Shown here: positions 59,284 through 64,000 of the stretch, piece by piece | How positions within the stretch are numbered: position 1 is the first letter of the stretch | Layout: each line of letters begins with the position of its first letter | Source: an uncultured Candidatus Entotheonella sp. | GTDB taxonomy: Bacteria > Tectomicrobia > Entotheonellia > Entotheonellales > Entotheonellaceae | Length of the DNA stretch: 64,000 nucleotides | NCBI GenBank assembly: GCA_958295825.1 | Contig: OY282375.1 | Span: forward strand, 558,001-622,000 | Direction: 5' to 3' | Position numbers and translations under genes: made by a program | Notes under the pieces: model-generated | Told to the model about the DNA's origin: nothing | Databases searched by the model: none | Seen by the model: only the letters and a program-made list of their open reading frames with translations

Positions 59284-62148
59284 ATGACGCCGGGCGCCTT
59301 CATCGCCAAGTGGCGCGCCGCTGAGCTCAAGGAGCGCTCGGCGGCGCAGGAGCATTTCATCGACCTGTGCCGATTGCTGGACGAGCCGACACCCGCCGAG
59401 GCCGATCCGACCGGTGAGCACTACTGCTTCGAGCGCGGCGCCCGCAAGGACAGTGGCGGCGACGGCTGGGCCGACGTGTGGAAACGGCACCACTTCGCCT
59501 GGGAATACAAAGGCAAGCACGCCAACCTGGACGCCGCTTTCAATCAACTGCGGCAGTACGCCCTGGCCCTGGAAAACCCGCCGCTGCTCATCGTCTCCGA
59601 CATGGCGCGCTTCCGCATCCGCACCAACTGGACCAACAGCGTCAGCGAGACGCACGCGTTCACCCTGGACGACCTCGCCGACGCGGCCATTCGCGACAAG
59701 CTCAAGTGGGTGATGTCCGATCCCGAGCGGCTGCGGCCGGGCGAAAGCCGTCAGGCGCTCACCGAGCGCGCTGCGGCAACCTTTGCGGCGCTGGCGCAGT
59801 CGTTGCGCGCCCGCGGCCACGAACCGCAGGCGGTGGCGCACTTCGTCAACCGGCTCGTCTTCTGCATGTTCGCCGAGGACGTCGGCTTGCTGCCGAGCAA
59901 CCTGTTCACGCGCATGCTGGAGCACGCCCGTCAGCGGCCCGAGGACTTTGCCGCGCTGGCGCGCGACTTGTTCGGGGCGATGGCCACCGGCGGGCGCGTC
60001 GGCTTCGAGGCGGTGGCGTGGTTCAACGGCGGGCTGTTCGACGACGATGCCGCTTTACCGCTGGACAAAGCCGAGATTGAAACGATCCTCAAGGCAGCGG
60101 CGCTCGACTGGTCGGAAATTGACCCTTCCATCCTGGGCACGCTGTTCGAGCGCGGCCTCGATCCAAGCAAACGCTCGCAGCTCGGCGCCCACTACACCGA
60201 CCGCGACAAGATCATGCGCATCATCGAGCCGGTAGTGATGCGCCCGTGGCTGGCCGAGTGGGAGACGGCGAAAGCCCGCCTCGCCGCCAGCCTGGAACGG
60301 CAAGCCGCCGCTCGGTCGGCATCCGCCCAGAGCAGGCAGCGCCGCGAGGCCGAGCGGCTGTTGGGCGATTTCCTCAAGCGGCTGCGCGCCTTCACGGTGC
60401 TGGATCCCGCCTGCGGTTCGGGCAATTTCCTGTATCTGGCGCTGCAGGTGCTCAAGGACCTGGAGCACCGGGTGCAGTTGGAAGCCGAGGCGCTGGGGCT
60501 TCCCCGCGCCTTTCCCGAGACCGGCCCGGCCAACGTCAAGGGGATCGAGATCAACCCGTATGCCGCGGAGTTGGCCCGCGTCTCGGTATGGGTCGGCGAG
60601 ATTCAGTGGATGCGCCGCAACGGCTTCGCTGGCTCGCGCGAGCCGATTCTGAAGCCGTTGGATACCATCGAGTGCCGCGACGCGGTGCTGACGCCGGCGG
60701 GCGGCGAGCCGGAGTGGCCGGCCGCAGACGTGGTGGTGGGCAACCCGCCGTTTTTGGGTGTTAACCGCTTTCGCAGTGTGCTTGGCGACGCCTACACGGA
60801 GAGGTTGCGGGGGACATACAAGGGTCAGGTTCCGGGTGGCGCCGATCTGGTGTGCTTCTGGTTCAGCAAGGCGGGCAAGCTGGTGGTGGAGGGAAAAATC
60901 GCCCGCGCCGGTCTTGTTGCCACCAACTCAATTCGAGGCGGCGCTAACAGGGCTGTGCTTGACCGCATCGTGGATCGGGCGGCCATCTTCGATGCCTGGT
61001 CGGATGAACCGTGGGTCGTCGATGGCGCGGCGGTGCGGGTCTCGCTGGTCTGCTTTGCGTCTGTAGATACGACGACGGTTCGTTTTCTGGACGGAAAGGA
61101 AACGCCGCAAATCGGCTCCGACCTCGCAGCGGGGAGCGGCGGTTTCGTTCAGGCCGTTCCGCTGACGGGCAATCGCGGTTTCTCATTCAGGGGAACCACC
61201 AAGAATGGCCCCTTCGATATTCCAGGCGAGCTTGCGCGGGAATGGCTGCGACTGCCGGCCAACCCGAACGGGCGGCCCAATTCGGATGTCCTGAAACCGT
61301 GGATCAACGGTATGGACGTGACCCGACGCCCGGTGGGCAAGTGGATTATTGATTTCGGCTGGGAGATGTCGGAACCAGAAGCCGCACTCTACGAAGCGCC
61401 GTTTCAACATGCAAGGGAGCATGTTTATCCAATGCGACAGCGAAACCGCCGCGATGCCTATCGGGAATATTGGTGGCGGTACGGTGAAGCAAGGCCGGGC
61501 ATGTGGCGGGCACTGGACGGTCTGCCTCGCTACATTGCCACGTCAATGGTCGCCAAACACCGCCTGTTCGTCTGGCGCGATTCCCGTGTCTGCCCCGATC
61601 AGCAACTGATCGTCATCGCCCGCGACGACGACACGACCTTCGGCATCCTGCACAGCCGCTTCCACGAAGCGTGGGCGCTGCGGCTTGGCACCAGCCTGGA
61701 AGACCGCCCGCGCTACACGCCGACTACCACGTTCGAGACCTTCCCCTTTCCCGAGGGGCTATCGCCCGACGTTCCCGCTTCGGCGTACGCGACCGACCCG
61801 CACGCTATCGCCATTGCCGAAGCCGCGCGGCGGCTGGTGGAATTGCGCGACCGCTGGCTCAACCCGCCCGAATGGGTGGAATGGATCGATGAGCCGGTTC
61901 CCGGCTACCCCAAGCGTCCAGCGCCTCGCAACGAAGCCGCGGCGCGGGAACTCAAGAAACGCACCCTGACCAATCTCTACAACGCCCGCCCGCAATGGCT
62001 CGCTGACGCCCACGCGACCCTCGACGCTGCCGTGGCGGCGGCCTACGGCTGGCCAGTCGATATTTCCGATGACGATGCGCTCAACGCGATGCTGACACTT
62101 AACCTGCAATCCAGGCCGATTCCACTGCCGGCTAAGGAGTCGCTTTGA
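59284..62148 (+). CDS. MmeI-like type IIG restriction-modification enzyme
   Basis: A protein of 954 residues. The N-terminal region has GDGWADVWKRHHFAWEYKGK (residues ~57-76), the DxnExK nuclease motif of MmeI. Then follow a helical connector and the SAM motif VLDPACGSGNFLYLALQVL near 372-390. The catalytic NPPF is near 486 (VVVGNPPFLGVNRF). A target-recognition region runs to a C-terminal specificity segment with TPTTTFETFPFPEG near 820. One polypeptide thus cuts and modifies, as in MmeI-like enzymes. It is not flanked by a separate nuclease. Rpn-family and antitoxin-like genes follow on the same strand. No frameshift is seen in it. Confidence 0.92.
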   Translation: MTPGAFIAKWRAAELKERSAAQEHFIDLCRLLDEPTPAEADPTGEHYCFERGARKDSGGDGWADVWKRHHFAWEYKGKHANLDAAFNQLRQYALALENPPLLIVSDMARFRIRTNWTNSVSETHAFTLDDLADAAIRDKLKWVMSDPERLRPGESRQALTERAAATFAALAQSLRARGHEPQAVAHFVNRLVFCMFAEDVGLLPSNLFTRMLEHARQRPEDFAALARDLFGAMATGGRVGFEAVAWFNGGLFDDDAALPLDKAEIETILKAAALDWSEIDPSILGTLFERGLDPSKRSQLGAHYTDRDKIMRIIEPVVMRPWLAEWETAKARLAASLERQAAARSASAQSRQRREAERLLGDFLKRLRAFTVLDPACGSGNFLYLALQVLKDLEHRVQLEAEALGLPRAFPETGPANVKGIEINPYAAELARVSVWVGEIQWMRRNGFAGSREPILKPLDTIECRDAVLTPAGGEPEWPAADVVVGNPPFLGVNRFRSVLGDAYTERLRGTYKGQVPGGADLVCFWFSKAGKLVVEGKIARAGLVATNSIRGGANRAVLDRIVDRAAIFDAWSDEPWVVDGAAVRVSLVCFASVDTTTVRFLDGKETPQIGSDLAAGSGGFVQAVPLTGNRGFSFRGTTKNGPFDIPGELAREWLRLPANPNGRPNSDVLKPWINGMDVTRRPVGKWIIDFGWEMSEPEAALYEAPFQHAREHVYPMRQRNRRDAYREYWWRYGEARPGMWRALDGLPRYIATSMVAKHRLFVWRDSRVCPDQQLIVIARDDDTTFGILHSRFHEAWALRLGTSLEDRPRYTPTTTFETFPFPEGLSPDVPASAYATDPHAIAIAEAARRLVELRDRWLNPPEWVEWIDEPVPGYPKRPAPRNEAAARELKKRTLTNLYNARPQWLADAHATLDAAVAAAYGWPVDISDDDALNAMLTLNLQSRPIPLPAKESL

Positions 62149-62244
62149 CGCTGAAGCTTCGGAAAATGGCGGCAGTTCGCAAAACAGTGGAAAGAACGCA
62201 GACGGCAAAATCCTGAGAACGACCAAGTCGGAGGCAGCAGCACC

Positions 62245-62382
62245 ATGGAACTGTCTTGGGGGGATCGTTTCGTTGTTAGCCTGACTATCAAGGATTGGGT
62301 CTATATTGGTGCATTCGTCGTTAATATCATCGTGTTAGGGTTCACAGGCTGGTCCGTTCGCAGGCCAAGCCAAGGCAACTGA
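62245..62382 (+). CDS. Small single-pass membrane peptide
   Basis: A protein of 45 residues: a polar start (MELSWGDRFVVSLTIK), one hydrophobic helix (VYIGAFVVNIIVLGFTGW) and a basic end (RRPSQGN). GGAGG lies ten bases before the ATG. I do not recognise a family. It stands between the MmeI-like and Rpn genes. It may be a real small membrane protein or a chance ORF. Confidence 0.4.
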   Translation: MELSWGDRFVVSLTIKDWVYIGAFVVNIIVLGFTGWSVRRPSQGN

Positions 62383-62519
62383 AAGGAGGTATACCTGGGC
62401 AGCGTCTCCAGTCCCAACACATATTCCCAGATTCGGCGGTTTGCTTGCTCAAACAAGATTGAAGGCGTGCCGCAGAAGTAAACACCCGAGCCATCCGCCC
62501 GCAGATAAAAGGCCCGGCC

Positions 62520-63494
62520 ATGCCCGACGAAATCCACCAACCCCACGACAAGCTCTTCCGGGCCGTCTTCTCCGACGCCCGCGAAGCCGCCGACCTGCTG
62601 CAGGCCAGCCTGCCCGACACCCTCCGAAACCGCTTCGACTGGACAACACTGACCCTCGTCGACGGCACCTTTCTCGATGACGACCTGCGCGAGAGCCAAT
62701 CCGACCTGCTCTACCGCGTCGAGTATGTCGAGACGGGGCAGCCGGTGTCGCTGTATCTGCTCTTCGAGCACCAGTCGTCGCCGGACCGCTGGATGCGCTT
62801 TCGGTTGCTGAAGTATTGCTGCCGCATCTGGGAGGCCGACCTCCGTGACGAGCCGGAACCCTCCGAGTTGCGGCCCATCGTGCCGGTGGTGTTTTATCAA
62901 GGGCCCAGGGGTTGGAGCCATTCCACCGAATTCACCGATCTGTTTCCCGAAGCCGCGCGCTCCTGGCCGTGGGTTCCGAAGTTCGCGCACGAACTGCTGG
63001 ACCAGACGACCCTGGCGCCCGAAGCGATCGCCGGCGGCATCAAGGGCCGTATCACCCAGTTGTTGATGATGGCGGCGTTTGACCGTCACGTGGAGGCGGC
63101 ACTGGACTTGACGGCACGCTGGGCCTTATCGTTGCGTGCGAGCGGCGGAATTGGTGAGCTCCGTCGGTTCATCCTGTACTTGATGGCAACAAAGGGACGC
63201 GAGGCGATCGAGGCGTTTGAAGGGGCGCTGCGGCGCTATGGACTTGAGCAAGGAGGCGAGATTGTGACGTACGCACAGGAACTGCTGGCCGAAGGGGAGG
63301 CGAAGGGCAGGGTCGAAGGCGAGGCGAAGGGCAGGGCCGAAGGCCGGGTAGAGGGTCGCGTGGAAGGCCAGGTCGAAATGGTGGAAGGGTTGTTAAGGGT
63401 CGGGGTGACGTGGACAGTCATCGAGGCGGCCACCGGGCTGAACGAAGCCCGCTTTCATGCGCTCAAGGCTGAACTGACAGATTCCGGCTCATAG
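62520..63494 (+). CDS. Rpn-family recombination-promoting nuclease (PD-(D/E)XK)
   Basis: A protein of 324 residues. PHDKLFRAVFSDAREAADLL, the opening of the Rpn/YhgA-like family, is followed by ESQSDLLYRVEYVETGQPVS and LYLLFEHQSSPDRWMRFRLL. The D...ExQ layout is that of the family's PD-(D/E)XK nuclease. RPIVPVVFYQGPRGW is also conserved. Near the C-terminus is a degenerate repeat, GEAKGRVEGEAKGRAEGRVE, typical of these proteins. Rpn proteins promote RecA-independent recombination and are associated with mobile DNA. Its neighbours are an MmeI-like enzyme and an antitoxin remnant. Confidence 0.9.
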   Translation: MPDEIHQPHDKLFRAVFSDAREAADLLQASLPDTLRNRFDWTTLTLVDGTFLDDDLRESQSDLLYRVEYVETGQPVSLYLLFEHQSSPDRWMRFRLLKYCCRIWEADLRDEPEPSELRPIVPVVFYQGPRGWSHSTEFTDLFPEAARSWPWVPKFAHELLDQTTLAPEAIAGGIKGRITQLLMMAAFDRHVEAALDLTARWALSLRASGGIGELRRFILYLMATKGREAIEAFEGALRRYGLEQGGEIVTYAQELLAEGEAKGRVEGEAKGRAEGRVEGRVEGQVEMVEGLLRVGVTWTVIEAATGLNEARFHALKAELTDSGS

Positions 63495-63602
63495 CGCATC
63501 TTTCCAGAATCGGTACCCTGGGATGGCGACGGGTGCTGGCGTTTTCCGTAACGGCAAGGCGGCGCATGACCATCCACCAGTCCCGATTGCCAAGGAGAGT
63601 CC

Positions 63603-63887
63603 ATGTCAATCAGAACCCATGTCCTTCGGACGCTCGATGATCCGAGCGAGGCAGACCTTGCACGAGTAGCTGAGTTCCTGGACTGTCTGAAATTCCGCAA
63701 CCGGTTCCATGCCGCGTCCATCCCGAATGAGGCCGAGTTTGCCGAGGAAGACCGCATCCTCGCCGAGGAAGGGATGCCCGATTACATGGCCGGTTCGGGC
63801 CAGGAGGACATTTCCGCAGTAGCCGTAATGGGTCCGTCAAGGGGTATACACAGGGTATCATGCACCGTTGAGCAGCTTATCGCGTAG
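63603..63887 (+). CDS. Antitoxin-like small protein with altered C-terminus
   Basis: A protein of 94 residues. EFAEEDRILAEEGMPDYMAG is a pattern common near the C-terminus of small antitoxins encoded beside RelE- or PIN-type toxins. These usually end a few residues later, but here the frame runs on with unrelated residues (AVAVMGPSRGIHRVSCTVEQ), suggesting that a frameshift or fusion has replaced the native end. AAGGAG precedes the ATG by 6-7 bases. No toxin gene follows in the 110 bp left in the window. Confidence 0.5.
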   Translation: MSIRTHVLRTLDDPSEADLARVAEFLDCLKFRNRFHAASIPNEAEFAEEDRILAEEGMPDYMAGSGQEDISAVAVMGPSRGIHRVSCTVEQLIA

Positions 63888-64000
63888 ATATGGGACGGCA
63901 CTTGCGAGATCAATTGTTTGCAACGCACCTCGGGGATGATTGGCAATGACCAGAATCGAAGAAAAATTCCTTGGCAAGGTAAATCGCTTTCATACTGCGT

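Noticed and set aside
63946..64000. Possible gene start at the right edge (MTRIEEKFLGKVNRFHTA)
   Set aside because: Only 18 codons are in the window, the ribosome site is weak and no family can be recognised.
1..64000. CRISPR arrays, tRNA or rRNA genes
   Set aside because: I saw no regularly spaced identical short repeats with unique spacers, and no cloverleaf or rRNA-like stretch in the intergenic regions. A tRNA scan would settle the latter.

Overview
The window is GC-rich, gene-dense bacterial DNA without rRNA, tRNA or CRISPR arrays that I can see. The gene content suggests a heterotrophic, Gram-negative, proteobacterium-like organism with a large accessory genome. It includes LivGHMKF-type transport with an embedded acyl-CoA ligase, CaiB-type CoA transferase, dimethylglycine-dehydrogenase/GcvT proteins, LLM oxidoreductase, SDRs, NIPSNAP and SMP-30. 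I cannot name the genus.

Layout. 0-1.1 kb (minus): a cut NUDIX hydrolase and a luciferase-like oxidoreductase. 1.3-6.7 kb (plus): a gliding-type ABC operon (ATPase, GldF-GldG fusion, DUF4340 protein). 6.7-22.2 kb (almost all minus): a defence island. It holds a HicB-like antitoxin, wrecked VapBC pieces, TPR and FRG-TPR proteins, a BrnT-like toxin, an Eco57I-class methylase, a VapC toxin with a very unusual antitoxin, a PLD-SNF2 helicase and an AIPR protein. 22.3-25.7 kb (minus): a second, paralogous GldFG/ATPase operon that converges on the first and lacks its DUF4340 gene. The two ABC operons therefore bracket the island. At both inner borders there is an extra copy of the 3' end of the adjacent ABC gene: a DUF4340 3' scar at 7.1 kb and a GldG 3' scar at 20.0-20.2 kb. 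The GldG scar and the intact gene form a 150-bp perfect direct repeat around the AIPR cassette.

25.8-47.4 kb is mostly metabolic: VOC and NIPSNAP proteins, a demethylase-like pair, a CoA transferase/hydroxyacid dehydrogenase/methyltransferase operon, two SDRs, an EgtD-like methyltransferase and a complete branched-chain-type ABC operon with an acyl-CoA ligase. A two-gene AAA ATPase/PIN-like module (30.7-32.5 kb) interrupts it and looks like defence cargo. 47.4-48.6 kb is a strikingly AT-rich insert with a divergent isocitrate/isopropylmalate-dehydrogenase-fold gene and a transposase scrap. 49-51.4 kb holds two sugar-type ABC permeases with a tiny coiled-coil gene wedged between them and no visible ATPase or binding protein. 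51.4-55.9 kb (minus) holds a decayed geranylgeranyl-reductase-like gene and a tightly coupled TPR/MpaB-oxygenase/sulfotransferase operon. 56.1-59.1 kb encodes a secreted SMP-30 protein, riboflavin synthase and a secreted hydrolase. 59.3-63.9 kb is a second defence or mobile patch: an MmeI-like type IIG restriction-modification enzyme, an Rpn-family nuclease and an antitoxin-like remnant.

The most noteworthy system is the 12-kb minus-strand run at 7.5-19.9 kb. A helicase-nuclease and its methylase are separated by a toxin gene and a 304-residue protein whose last 30 residues look like the toxin-neutralising tail of a Phd antitoxin. They are followed by BrnT and FRG-TPR genes that overlap. All functional calls come from reading the translated sequence; no database search was run.
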